NCBI RefSeq assembly: GCF_022376445.1
Contig: NW_025955037.1
Coordinates: forward strand, 124,001-188,000
Direction: 5' to 3'
Length of the DNA stretch: 64,000 nucleotides
From: Fomitopsis serialis
Lineage: Eukaryota; Basidiomycota; Agaricomycetes; Polyporales; Fomitopsidaceae
The translations under genes and the position numbers were made by a program. Within the stretch, counting starts at the first letter, position 1, and every line of letters starts with the position of its first letter. The notes under the pieces are model-generated. The model ran no database searches, was not told the origin of the DNA, and was given only the letters and a program-made list of their open reading frames with translations. Below are positions 12,825 through 24,204 of the stretch, one piece after another.

Positions 12825-13351
12825 CGGTGGTAGGTCACTTGAGGAGCACAACGTAAAGTCGAACGGCAGTTACTATGCACGGTCAATCCCCTCTTATCTT
12901 GCAGCCAGATGGAGCAGAAGCCTCGATGTTGCATCGAAGCGAACATCTTCTCTGAACCTAAGGAAATGCATCAGACCCTGCAAAGAACAGATGGGCAACG
13001 GAGTGGAACCTACAGGGCTGGGTACCTTACCACTGGACCAGGCAACGCGTACACGGGATCGAGTCTGTTCTTGTCGACGACTTGACTGAGCTGTTTAACA
13101 CCGATGTCGCACCGAGTACACGAGTGAATCGGAGCGATGCGTCTTCCGCCCGCGCCCCGAGTACAGTGCATATTCGATGAGACCATTTGCCCCAAACAGA
13201 AGCTGGGCGCTGAGTACCTACGCTGAGACATCTACCAGCGACATTGGCATGCCTCACGATGGCCCATGGTGCCGAGAGCAGAATTACACTTGGACCGACT
13301 GAGAAGCTCGGCAAGTGCAACTACTACTACCTACACAGGGTAATACCACCT
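12825..13351 (-). promoter_or_regulatory. Upstream region of MFS copy 4
   Basis: 527 bp between the start of copy 4 and the stop of copy 5. I see no gene here. It must carry the copy-4 promoter and the copy-5 3' end. Confidence 0.45.
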
Positions 13352-16051
13352 CTACAGCGTGTACCGGAAATCAGGTGCTCGGTCTCCCATCTTCCGGAGC
13401 TCATCAGGGCTATAGCTAATACCCTTCTCAACCATCTCGTTCTGAAATGCGTCTCGTCTGGCGTTGATTCGTTTGTATATCAGAACGGTGATGGGCAGAG
13501 CTACCAAGCCGATCCCGACGAACATCAGTTCCAGTGCGTCTGAAATTTCGACAGTAAGACGCCAATGTAAAACAGGTGAGGAGTCTGCGCTACATACGGC
13601 CCATGACATATCGCGGTGCATCCCGGGACAGGTATATGTTACTTGCTATTGCACCTGAGAAGTTTCCGATGCCAATGTGGAAAGCCATTCCTATTCCGCG
13701 TTTGTACTGCCCTGCCATATTATTACCGAGCCTGGTAGCAACGTCAGAACCGTCCAATAGACCGTGCAAAGTCAAAAGCGGTGTTGGCGACATACCATGT
13801 GACAATGCCAGGGAATGCAGCGTACGACCCGGACACGCAAAGAAATGTTCCGAAGTACTTCGCTCCTATGGTCGCATCGGAGATATTGATGGAGAATCCA
13901 ACAAGGCACATCAACAAGCCTGCTAGGATAAACGGCGACCGCATCTTCGTATGATCAGACCATACAGCGAACACTATGAGCACAATTGCTTCCCAAGTCT
14001 TTGAGTAGGACATTCACGGGATCATTTGAGACGTGACCGTACTTGCGCAAATATAGGGAGGCACAGTTAGGAGCTGACTAATTGCGGGACCGTAGCCAAA
14101 TCTGAGTGATGCCGTTTCAATATACAGCGAAGACGAAGTGTATTTTGAGGGATGTGTACCCGTTGATGATAGACCTTGATGAATCGGGTTGTCACTCGTT
14201 GGCATGGAAGTCGAAGACTAACTGCACTCACGGTAGGAACAACGAAATTCCGTAGACTGTCGTATGAAGACAAGCGTCAGAACATAACTTCTGAGCAGGC
14301 GGAATTACCTACGTGGTGCAACAATTGACATGTAGACGAGGATTTGCATCCAAACCTATCCATTTACATAAGAGCATCATCCAAGCACAGATGCGATTCG
14401 AGCCGCACCTGCCAGTCCAGGAAGACCTCTTTGAGGTGTCTTAGCTCGGATTGTTCTTCTTCCCCGACGGTTGAGTTGTCATATTCTACGTAAATCGTCA
14501 ATATCGCCTTCTATCGTTCACAAGTTCGACGACAAACTTTTACGCCAGATTAGATATGCACGTTCGTCCTCGCTCAGAAACTTGGCCGTATCCGGGAAAT
14601 CGACCAAGACTGACACACGTGTCAGTAGCGCAGATGGTGCTCATTTGTTTGTGCCCACCAAAAAACGCTATGCCTCCCACAACTACGGTGACGATGCCCT
14701 CCAGGATCTGTGCAGTGATATAAAGCTCAGTGACGGCGTACGAAATGAAACTATGATGCATACAAATATCCAAGACCATCCAAGCAACCCCCGAGTACCG
14801 GACATGAACGAAATGCCGTAGGCAAGCACGCCGGAAAATGCGCCTATGCGTGATCGTCAGCAGTGACATGCCATCCCACTGAAGTAACTGGCGTAGAGAC
14901 AGAACATACCTGCGACGGTCGCCGCACCGTAAAACAGGCCGACTCGAAATTGAAGCATATGGCGGGGATACCAGATGGACATGCTGCAATGCATAAGCGT
15001 CACAGCCCCAGCGCAGAGCGAGCCCTTGGGTGAGACGCACTACCATACAACACCGGGGAAGAGTCCGGCTTCCGCGACTCCCAAACAAACGCGCACACCG
15101 ACTAGTTGAGGATATCTATGAATATGAAGGATGAGGTCAACGCGACATCACTGATCAGCCAAGGGCGTTGGTCTGAATACTCACGTCTTCACGAGACCCA
15201 TCAGAGTCCTGGGCGCAAAGAAGTGTGAGCAACACGAAGAGCAGAGTAAGCTAATGGATGTTCACATAATCACGCCCCAAACGACCTACGTTCGCTCAAT
15301 GTCAGAATGCACACGAATGGCATATTACTCACTGTTATGCCTGGCAGCCATCTACAGGTGTCGGACAGCATTAGATGACAGGGACATAACTTGGACGAGG
15401 TTGTGAGTATACCTGGACGGTCGCAATTTCTTGAGGACCATGCTGATTAGTAGATGAGCTTCGTGTAATATTCACCGATTATATCCACGTACTTAGCCGG
15501 GCACTCGAACAAACAGTATGGCTGAAGAACAGAATGGCATCAGCCGGACAACCGATGATCTTGGACCGAAATGACATGTACGATGAAATACATAGTCTTG
15601 AGGTTGTCAGTCAGGTACTTAGGTGGAGCGGGAAATGAAACACATACTAGCGCGATGTTATACTTATTGCCCGTAAGATCAAGTTGAGTCGTAAGCCCTT
15701 GCAGTTTTGCATTACCTTTGCGAACGGAAGGTCAGCACGGACACTAGGAGGGAACACGACATTTAGTTACCGATGTTCCCTGTAACGCAATGAGTGTGAA
15801 CGTTATACAAAAATACCACTGCGAGAAAGCGTACCTCTGTCCAGGAAAGAGCACAGATACATGATGGTGAGGATGGGTAGAATATGCCAGTCAACCTTGC
15901 GCCATAACTTCGCCTCCTGCTCAGGCGTCAGGGACGGAGGATGCACGACTTCTGCAGCACCCTCGGGCGTCCGACTCGACGCAGAATCAATGATATCAAT
16001 GTCATGCTTCTTCTCTGCAATGCTCCCAGAGGAGCTCGGCGGCTTCGACAT
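13352..16051 (-). CDS. MFS transporter, Dal5-like family (copy 5)
   Basis: Start MSKPPSSSGSIAEKKHDIDI at 16051. TM1 signature LWRKVDWHILPILTIMYLCS/FLDRG. A 9-nt exon at 15771-15779 supplies G-N-I-G. Later exons give the LVGVRVCLGVAEAGLFPGVV stretch, WYPPYMLQFRVGLFYGAAT, GIVTVVVGGIAFF, SDHTKMRSPFILAGLLMCLV and KYFGTFLCVSGSYAAFPGIV. The last exons give ALELMFVGIGLVALPITVLI and RKMGDRAPDFRYTL, stop 13352-13354. No frame breaks noticed. Same strand as copies 4 and 6, head-to-tail, spaced about 0.5 kb, the pattern of serial tandem duplication. An organic-anion/proton symporter by family; substrate unknown. Confidence 0.84.
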
Positions 16052-16577
16052 CTCTAGTGAGAAAATAGCGAGGTCGGCCTTCGATGATGTTCGGGAGTCT
16101 TGCGCGGGGCGAGGCCGAGACAGCGCGATCGCCCAAGTACACGCCTATAACTCGTAGCCACGAAGAAACCTCCGCGCTCCATTAGCGAAGTTACGGTCAT
16201 GAGCCACAGGATTGCGTGATATTAGGACGTACCTTCTTCACGCGCAGGAGGCCCGCTGGGTGAGCGAGAGCCACTTGCACTGACCACATGAACTCGGAAA
16301 GGGTCTGAAGACGCCGTGTGTGTGATGCGCACAAGCGCCGGGTGAACATGTGGGCAGACATCGGACAGCATACGCTGGAACATGCGAGCGTAAGCAGCTT
16401 AGGACGGCGATTCACACCACAGTGTTCTTCAAGGACGGGTTTCACTGTGAGATGTTGTATAGTAGCAGCAAGGGGATGCGTCATCCAGCTTGTCATCGTC
16501 TTCGAACAACAATCGGCGGGCGAGACATGAACGACTGGACAATGACACAGAGTCGAAGAACGGATACGGTCTTGCAT
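16052..16577 (-). promoter_or_regulatory. Upstream region of MFS copy 5
   Basis: 526 bp with no recognisable gene. It separates copy 5 from the copy-6 stop and presumably holds the copy-5 promoter. Confidence 0.45.
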
Positions 16578-19275
16578 TCACAGCATGTATCGGAACCGCG
16601 GAGCGCGATCCCCCATCCGCTGCAATTCCTCGTCACTATAACTCACCGCCCCCTTTTCTATCCCGTCGATCTCTTTGTCCCTCTGGGAATTGATCCGCGC
16701 GTACAGAGCGACAACAAGAGGCAAGATCACCAGACCAATGCTGAGGAACATGATTTCCAAGCCATCTAAAGGCACGTCAGGGGCAATGACATCAGGCGAC
16801 GATGCAAGGTGAGAGAGTAGAAGGCGAACGTACGCCCCATGATGTATCGCGGAGCTTGCTGGGGACGATACAGATTACTGGCAACGATGCCGTTGATGTT
16901 TCCTATACCTATCTGGATACCCATGCCGATAGCGCGCTTGTACTGCCCAGCGAGATTGTTTCCAAGCCTGAGGATGCGTACTCGCGTTCAGTTGCGATAT
17001 GCCGTACTAGAAGATTTGACTTACCATGCGACCACGCCGGGAAACGCTGCATATGAGCCGGACACGCAGAAGAATGTCCCGAAGTATTTGACTCCAATGG
17101 GAGCGTTGGAGATGTTAATGACGAATCCGACGAGACTTATGAGCAGGCCGGCGAAGAGAAAGGGCGATCGGAGTTTGATATGGTCGGACCATACCGCGAA
17201 TACGACGAGTACAATTGCTGGGATCACTCGTCAGTAGGTGATATTAACCTGGTCTCTGCTGCTTACTGGCGCAGATATATGGTGGGACAGTTAGTAGTTG
17301 GCTCACGGCAGTCCCATAACCGAAGCTTGACATCGACCAAGCGAACGCGTGGTTTGTGAGCCCCGGTGAGATGGATCATGGTGCATAAACGCAGATCATA
17401 CCCGTTAATGATAGACCTTGGGTGGTGACACTTGAGTATATAGAAGCTCCACTGTGCCCGAGTACTCACGGTAGGAAAAGCGCCATTCCGTTCACTTCAG
17501 ATTGTGAGCCTTCAGCGTACTTGCCTATTGAGTGGCTTCCTGCACTCACGGGGCGCGGCAATGCACCAGTACAGAACTATCTGCAGCCAAATCTGCAGTA
17601 TAGACATCGTCAGATCTCGGTGACCATGATACAATCATGACTCACCTGCCAGTCAAGCAATGCGGAGGTCAAATGGCGCATCTCGAAGCGTTCCTCCTCC
17701 CTAACTGCGTGACTGTCTATCCCTGTACAAGACCGTCATCAGTGTACACACGCGAGGAAGCAGAACACATACTCTTAGTCCAGGCAATGTAGGCGCGCTC
17801 TTGATCTGTGAGGAATGTAGCCGTTTCTGGGAAGTCTACGTGTGCCAGTACTAGAATACCGAGTCAGCGAGCCGTCTTCAGGTAGATCGTGCTTCGGCTA
17901 CGTACTGAAGAAGGCTACAGTGCCTACGACGACTGTTGCGATCCCTTCGATGATCTGAAAGGGGCGTCCCGATCAGCTGATTAACGGACGAAGGATATCA
18001 TTCACTTACAAAAAGCCAAGACCAGCCGAGCATACCGCCAGCACCAGACATAAACGAGATTCCGTACGCAAGAAGCCCCGAGAACGCGCCTGCATGGGAA
18101 AATATAGTATGACACGCGATGTGTCGACGGGACACGTACCAGAAAGCGTAGTGCCGCCACAGAACAGAGCAATGCGTGTCTGGACCATGTGGCGGGGGTA
18201 CCAGAGTGTCATACTGTACAACCGGGATGAGTGCCGTTGAAGCGACAGAAATATTCCTTTGTGCTTTGGGAAAATGGCGACATACAAGTATGTTACACCA
18301 GGGAATATACCAGCCTCAGCGATACCGAGGCATAGTCGCGCGCCTACCAGTTGCGGGTAACTGGGGTGGAAGCATTGGTCTGGCATGAACCTTAAATGCC
18401 TAAGTAGCCGTATCAACGAACCTCTTCACCAGCCCCATCAATGCCCTGCAGCGTGGGGGTCAGTATAGGTGCGACGCTCACTTTGTGAACGACTTACAGA
18501 ACTAAGCCCCACGCAACCTGCTCCAAGTAAGCTTTGACAGCGATAAACACTCGCTTATAACTCACGGTGATGCCTGGAAGCCATCTTTATATACGTTAGC
18601 ACGACAGGCCAACGCACTCGATTTCATGCGTCATACATAGATGGCCGCAACCTTTTGAGTATCAAGCTGTGTTTGCAGAACTGTCAGCAGATTGGCAAGA
18701 TAGGCAGCGAAGCTAAGCACTTCGCCGGTGGGTCAAATAGACAATAGGGCTACGTGACGTGAGGCATGGGTGCATGGTACAAATCGTGCGCGAGAACTTA
18801 CGATATAAAAAAAAGTCTGCTTCTGTCAACACTGGCGGTACTAGCATCCGGAGAAGGACTCACCAAAGCGATATTGTACCTGTTACCGGTGAGGTCTAGC
18901 TGCGTCATGAGTCCTTGAAGCTTTGCGTTGCCTTTATTCGCGAGGTCAGTCCCTCTCAGACGGCATCCACTCAATGGCGTACCGATAGTCCCTAGGCAAT
19001 TCAATCATCAATTCGATCCCTGCTACGAATGGAATCGCACGCGACGTACCTCTATCCAAGTAGCAGCAGAGATACATGACCGAGAGGATCGGCACAATCC
19101 GGATATCGACCTTGCGCCATAACTTCTTCTGCTGGGCGGGCGACAGGATGGGCGCAGGCGGTAGTTCGCTGTCCACATCCTTCTCATATTCTGGCAGTAC
19201 TTCCGCGGTCTGAATCGTGTCCAGTTCCATCTTGGAGACGTCGACGCTTTCGATGGCGCTGTGCAACTCAGACAT
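16578..19275 (-). CDS. MFS transporter, Dal5-like family (copy 6)
   Basis: The start at 19275 (MSELHSAIESVDVSKMELDT) is preferred over an ATG 51 bases upstream because it begins the paralogue-like acidic N-terminus. TM1 LWRKVDIRIVPILSVMYLCC/YLDRG. The 9-nt exon at 18983-18991 encodes T-I in place of N-I. Then [100 protein letters not shown] and EIMFLSIGLVILPLVVALYA. C-terminus QRMGDRAPRFRYML, stop 16578-16580. No frame breaks noticed. It is the most divergent member of the left array (YLCC, ARINSQ loop), suggesting an older duplicate. Substrate unknown. Confidence 0.83.
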
Positions 19276-20247
19276 CTTGTAACGCACGTCCAAGGGGGTT
19301 GCACGGAGCGAGGCCGCTTTATACATCGTAAGACTAGATGCTTATCTTGGTCAGGGTGAACGGACAGGAACAACTGAACTTCGGCGGCCTTGACTGTTGA
19401 CAGCGAACCAACGCTTTCGTGAACCTACGCCGCTATCTACGGATGCTATCGCTCTGGCAAGAGGCCGTAGAACCTTTGTGGCGGCTGAAGACTTTTATGA
19501 TCAGAATGGAAGAGGACCAGAACCGCACGTAAGGGGAGCCCTGGACACGGAATGGTGCTTGCGAACCATCTGACTATGGCTTCCTCCCCTCGTTATGGAG
19601 CAGAACAGGAACCTTGTGTCAATAGGTCGCATCGGTTGGTAACATTACTGTGCCAGCACGGTGCCTTGTAATGGTCGTAGCTTCAGCGATTATGAAGTAT
19701 GTTATAGCCTCGTGCAGCACGTACAGGAACGGTGGCTGCTTTGGCAAGACTGCGTTGGCTCGACGGATTCCCCTGGCACGACAGCGAACACTTGCACATA
19801 TATCCTGGGAAGGTTCAACCGGTTGAATACGCCGCTGCGAGCTATTGGTAAATTCTGCTTGTGCAGGGGGGTGTCACCTACAATCTTCCATTCGGAGGAC
19901 GTTTGCGCTACTAACTTCAGGCTGATTTGCATTGTTCTGAAGTTGGAGTGACCACAATAGTTGCGTTTTACTTACCCACTATAGCCCTTGTCCATCACGG
20001 CTAGCATCTCCCTCGAGACGACTGTGGAGAACTCCTGTCCCAATGATACGGTCTAAGATATCACGCAGTACACACAAAGCTGCAGCGGGCCACGCGCGCA
20101 AGTCCTCGCAGACTGGCGGTGGGGCAACACCCGGGCCCACGGAACCGTGGTGACGTTTGTGTCGGACGTGAGTCACTTACCCAGCAATTAAAGATGAACG
20201 GCGCGAGAGAAGCAGCACGTGAAGCCGTGATATTATGCGACTAAGTA
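19276..20247. other. Intergenic: MFS copy 6 promoter and uL14m 3' flank
   Basis: 972 bp. Short open frames exist on both strands, but none has family motifs or plausible splicing. It marks the boundary between the transporter array and the housekeeping block. Confidence 0.5.
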
Positions 20248-20750
20248 TCATACAACCTAAGCAAAGCATGAGTGGTGACGAGACACCTGAGTCCAGCCGG
20301 TACGCACCTTGGGAGCCAAACTGATGATTTTCCCCCAGCCCTTCATCCTCAGGTCCGCACTGACGATGCCACCTATACGTGTCCCCAGGAGCTCGCGCTT
20401 GTTGTTGAGAAGGACCGCGGCATTGTCGTCAAATCTAATGAAACGCCCGTCTGGTCTTCGTACGGCCTTTTTCGTGCGAACGATGACTGCGCGCCGGACG
20501 TCTCCTCTCCGCACCTTGACATTGGCAGCAAGACCGGCGGATTCTGGGACTGGCCGTGCCCGTTTGACGACGCATACAATCTCGTCGCCGACGCTGCCCC
20601 AGCCGTTGTTGACTTTTTGCTTCAGGACATTGACGCACTCGATGAGGACCGCCCCAGAGTTGTCGATTACCTACATATTCCTTTGTGAACTGAGCTGGAA
20701 AGAGCAGAGAGAGAGTTACGGACATTGAGCGTGCTCTTGAGACCAATCAT
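20248..20750 (-). CDS. MRPL38: Mitochondrial large-subunit ribosomal protein uL14m (bacterial L14 type)
   Basis: Three exons: 20724-20750, 20308-20670 and 20248-20256. The introns are 20671-20723 and 20257-20307 (donors GTCCGT and GTGCGT). The 132-residue product starts [16 protein letters not shown], which parallels yeast Mrpl38 as I recall it. It continues with [40 protein letters not shown] and [12 protein letters not shown]. This is the complete L14 fold at normal bacterial or mitochondrial length. uL14 sits on the 50S-type interface surface in the mitochondrial ribosome. The start was chosen over a downstream ATG (MS|VIDNSGA) because the longer N-terminus matches the family; the downstream model also splices in frame. 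It shares a 231-bp divergent promoter with the hexokinase gene. Confidence 0.92.
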
Positions 20751-20981
20751 CCTCGGAGCGGTTTGAAGAGAACGTGCATGCTACAGTGAAGCGCTTGTTT
20801 ACGGGTATTTCGGAGTTTGAACTCGTATACACCGCACGGGAGTAAATTGTAACCGGGGATTATTGAAACTCGAGATCGATTATTAGCTGGTCCCGATTTG
20901 GGACGTCATTGGACTCGTCCCCCGCCGAGCCAGAGTCGTTCTCCTCCTTGCTCTCCCCCTCTCTGTTCCCCATCATCCACC
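20751..20981. promoter_or_regulatory. Bidirectional promoter between uL14m and hexokinase
   Basis: 231 bp between two divergent start codons. Pyrimidine-rich tracts (CTCCTCCTTGCTCTCCCCCT near 20941) precede the hexokinase ATG. I see no clear TATA box. Confidence 0.55.
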
Positions 20982-23907
20982 ATGCCTCCCTCACGTCGCG
21001 GAAGCGGCACTGTTGCCCTGCCCACCGGGCAGACCCTCGCCTTCCACACCAGGACCAGCGAGGCCGAGGATCTCCCACATGCCACCAAGAAGTACGTTGC
21101 TCATCCAAGCTCACCCCTGCGAAGCTGAGCGGGCGCATTCGAGTGTAGGACGATGGCAGATCACCTCCGCAAATATGAGAGCCTGTAAGCAAGTTATGCG
21201 GGAGACGACGCGTTCGAGGACGGCTGAGGCACGCGCAGGTTCACGCTCACCCCTCAGCGCATGCGTATCATCGTCGAGGCGTTCAAGGATACACTCGAGG
21301 TCGGACTCGCGAAGAACGGCCAAGTAGTAGTGCGTATTGTTTCTTGCTTGCATTTGTTCTGTCTGCGCATGCGCGCCTTGCGTCGCGTCCGCAACGCCAT
21401 GCGATCTCGGGGAAACCCAATGACGTTCTATTCCGAGCAAGTCGGATTGATGGCCATACCACCGGGGGCATGCGACCAGGACGCCCGTTCCTAGGTCGGG
21501 AAGCATAGTTCCATTAGTCTGGGGCATAGCGAGAAATCATCATTGCGTCGCGCCTGAATTCACCTGTATAGTACGCAGTCTCGCGCATCAGGGATCACGG
21601 TCGTTGGACCCTGGCTTGCAGTGCAGCTCCACTCTTCCGCCCAGACGGTACACCCTCGGCTTTCTCCAGCGGACTGTGCGATCTGCTCAGTAACGCTGCT
21701 GGGGCACGCACAACGAACCCCTTTCCGGGGTATCCATAACTCACGAAGGTTGGGCCATTGGTGCGTTTGAGCAGGGCCGTCCAGGGTCCACCGACAGAGA
21801 CAATTAGGCGGCGAGGCTACACCGAACCATCGTTCATCCACAAACGGCCGGGAAGCCAGCGAGTAGCTCACTCTCATTAGCCTAAGCACTCGTGCGCAGC
21901 AGTCTTCGCACTTCCAGGAGCATTTGGACCCTGGCAGTACGATAGGAGTATGGCGTGTTTGGTCCACAATGGAACATTTCACGCATATGCTTGGGATTCA
22001 TTGGCCATCTTGTCTGCACTCTCCAAGTCCATCTTCTTCCGCACAATTTGCCGAGCTTGAGTTCAGCTATCGTATCAACGCTGACCAAATATGTAGCCTA
22101 TGATACCCACATACGTCTTCGGTTGGCCAACAGGACAGGAGAAAGGGAACTACCTCGCTATAGATCTTGGTCAGTCAACAGACAGACATGATCAGTGATC
22201 CGTTTTCTCATCTCTTCTTGTGCAGGTGGCACCAACCTCCGCGTGTGTCTCGTCACCCTTGAAGGAGGTGGCAAGTTCGAGATTACGCAGTCCAAGTACC
22301 GACTCTCTGAGGAGCAGAAGCAGGAAGATGGCCAGAAACTCTTTGACTTCTGCGCAGAATGCATGAAATCGTTCATAGACTCCAATATCGATGGTGGGAT
22401 CATCCAGAGGGGCAGCATTCTGCCGCTTGGCTTCACCGTATGTCCTGGTTTCGCCCTCACGCACTAGCACATCGCTCTGACGGGGTGGTCATAGTTCTCT
22501 TACCCTTGCTCGTAAGTAGTGTGACCGGCCCACGGACGTCCCGCTGAACTTTGATCAGACAAGACCGTATTGACCATGGTGAGCTTATCCGGTGGACGAA
22601 GGGTTTCGGTGCAGCCAACACCGAGGGTCGGGACGTCGTCGCCATGTTCCGCAAATCACTGGAGAAATATGTACGTGTCGACCACCTCGTGCTATGCAAC
22701 AACTGACTCGCAGGACCATACAGAAAGTTCCTGCAGAGATTGTAGCCCTCACATGCGACACGACGGGAACACTGATCGCATCGCACTATGTAAACCCGAA
22801 GACGCGCATCGCGTGCATCTTCGGCACGGGTTGCAACGCCGCGTACATGGAGCGCGTCGGCGACATTCCCAAGATAGCCAATCTCGGGATTGATGCTGAT
22901 GCAGAGATGGCTATCAACTGCGAGTGGGTAAGTCAAAGTCGCAGTCGCGACGCCCGTAGACCATTAGGTTTGGAACTTACCCGTCACACTAGGGAGCTTT
23001 CGACTCGTTCGAACATGAGAACTTGCCCAGGACAAAATACGACCAGATCATCGACGAACAGTCCAACAAACCCGGCGAGCAGGCCTTCGAGGTACGGCTC
23101 CCACTATACCAACTGTGATGCATGGGGTAATTCCATTGTTCAGAAACTCATTTCTGGTCGATACCTCGGCGAGATCCTGCGGCTTATCATCTGCGAGCTT
23201 ATCGACGAGGGTGTGCTCTTCCTGGGACAGAACACTTACAAGCTCGAGATCCCCTACTCATTCGACACTGCCTTCCTGTCGCTTATGGAGAGGTGTGTCT
23301 TCCGCTCTCCTCCGCTACCGCCCGGCCAATGCTCATTACATTCTTGCCACTAGTGACCCGACAGACGAACTGCTCATGATCATCGGCATCTTCACGCATT
23401 TCTTCGCCGTTGAGACGACGCTCGCGGAGCGCCAGTTCTTCCGCGCCCTCGCGAAGCTCGTGGGGCGCCGCGCCGCGCGGCTCAGCGCGTGTGGTATCGC
23501 GGCGATCGTGAGCAAGATGGGCTACCTCGAAGAGGGATGCGCGGTTGGCGCGGATGGGTCATTGTACAAGGTGAGCGCGTGGCTCCGGTCTCGCGGCGCG
23601 CGAGACTCATGACGTGCATGCAGAAATACCCCGGGTTCGCGGAGAGAGTCCACGAGGGCCTGCAGGATATCTTCGGCGAGAAGGGCAAGTAAGTGGTGGC
23701 ACCTCGGGCTGCACCGTTCGTCCGCGATGCTGAGATGGTTGTAGGAACATCGTGACATGCCACGCTGAGGATGGAAGCGGGATCGGCGCCGCTATCATAG
23801 CAGGTATGTCTAGCTCTTTGGCCGAGCGACTGGTGTGATTCTCACCGTTACCCCACCTAGCGATGACGAAGGAGCGGAAGCTCGCCAATCTGTATCCCAA
23901 TGTTTGA
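20982..23907 (+). CDS. Hexokinase
   Basis: Phosphorylates glucose and other hexoses with ATP in the cytosol. The start MPPSRRGSGTVALPTGQ at 20982 splices in frame (exon 1 ends 21091) to KKTMADHLRKYESL and FTLTPQRMRIIVEAFKDTLE. Then come PMIPTYVFGWPTGQEKGNYL, the phosphate loop LAIDLGGTNLRVCLVTLEGG and a 17-nt exon at 22494-22510 in the active-site SYPCSQ segment. Next are RWTKGFGA (catalytic Lys), FGTGCNAAYMERVGDIPKIA, MAINCEW, PGEQAFEKLISGRYLGEILR, ARLSACGIAAIVSKMGY and HAEDGSGIGAAIIA, ending LANLYPNV with TGA at 23905-23907. Length about 500 residues, normal for fungi. Two oddities: the nearly invariant INDTTGT reads TCDTTGT, replacing the glucose-contacting Asn with Cys while keeping the catalytic Asp. 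One intron (21330-22096) is 767 bp, over ten times the usual size. Confidence 0.93.
21330..22096 (+). other. Oversized intron (767 bp) of the hexokinase gene
   Basis: Donor GTGCGTATT follows GQVV; acceptor TATGTAG precedes PMIPTY. Both flanking exons fit the family exactly, so the interval is intronic. Other introns in the gene are about 50-60 bp. It has a 140-codon open frame on the reverse strand (21560-21982) with no recognisable motifs. It may hold an inserted element, but I saw no terminal repeats. Confidence 0.7.
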
Positions 23908-24204
23908 GTTCATCCACCGCAAGTCGATACAAGGACGGGCCGGGCGCCTCAGAAGGGGTACCGTAGAGCAGCGCTGCGCGAGATGATAGAGGCAAAACCT
24001 GAAGTGTGTCAACATGTACAGTATCAGTGTTGTTGTCGCTGTATGTGTATTCTGTTGTCGTCTACTCAAATGGAAACAAAGGCTGTATTTCGCACTCAGC
24101 ATGGTCCCTGCCCGGGCCAATTCAGAGTCGTCTGGGCCAGCCGTAGATATCCTAACACCACACTGTGGTAGTCACTTGCGAAGCAACATGCTCGCTAACC
24201 CCCT
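23908..24204. terminator. Convergent 3' ends of hexokinase and Ytm1
   Basis: 297 bp between the two stop codons; no gene seen. It must contain both polyadenylation regions. Confidence 0.5.

Noticed and set aside
208..19275. The left array as a biosynthetic gene cluster
   Set aside because: It contains only transporters of one family. No core enzyme (polyketide synthase, NRPS, terpene synthase, P450) is present.
21560..21982. 140-codon reverse frame inside the long hexokinase intron as a nested gene
   Set aside because: No recognisable motif, and no promoter or splice evidence; kept only as a comment on the intron.
22592..23353. 253-codon forward frame through the hexokinase gene
   Set aside because: It reads through introns and switches frame relative to the conserved hexokinase exons.
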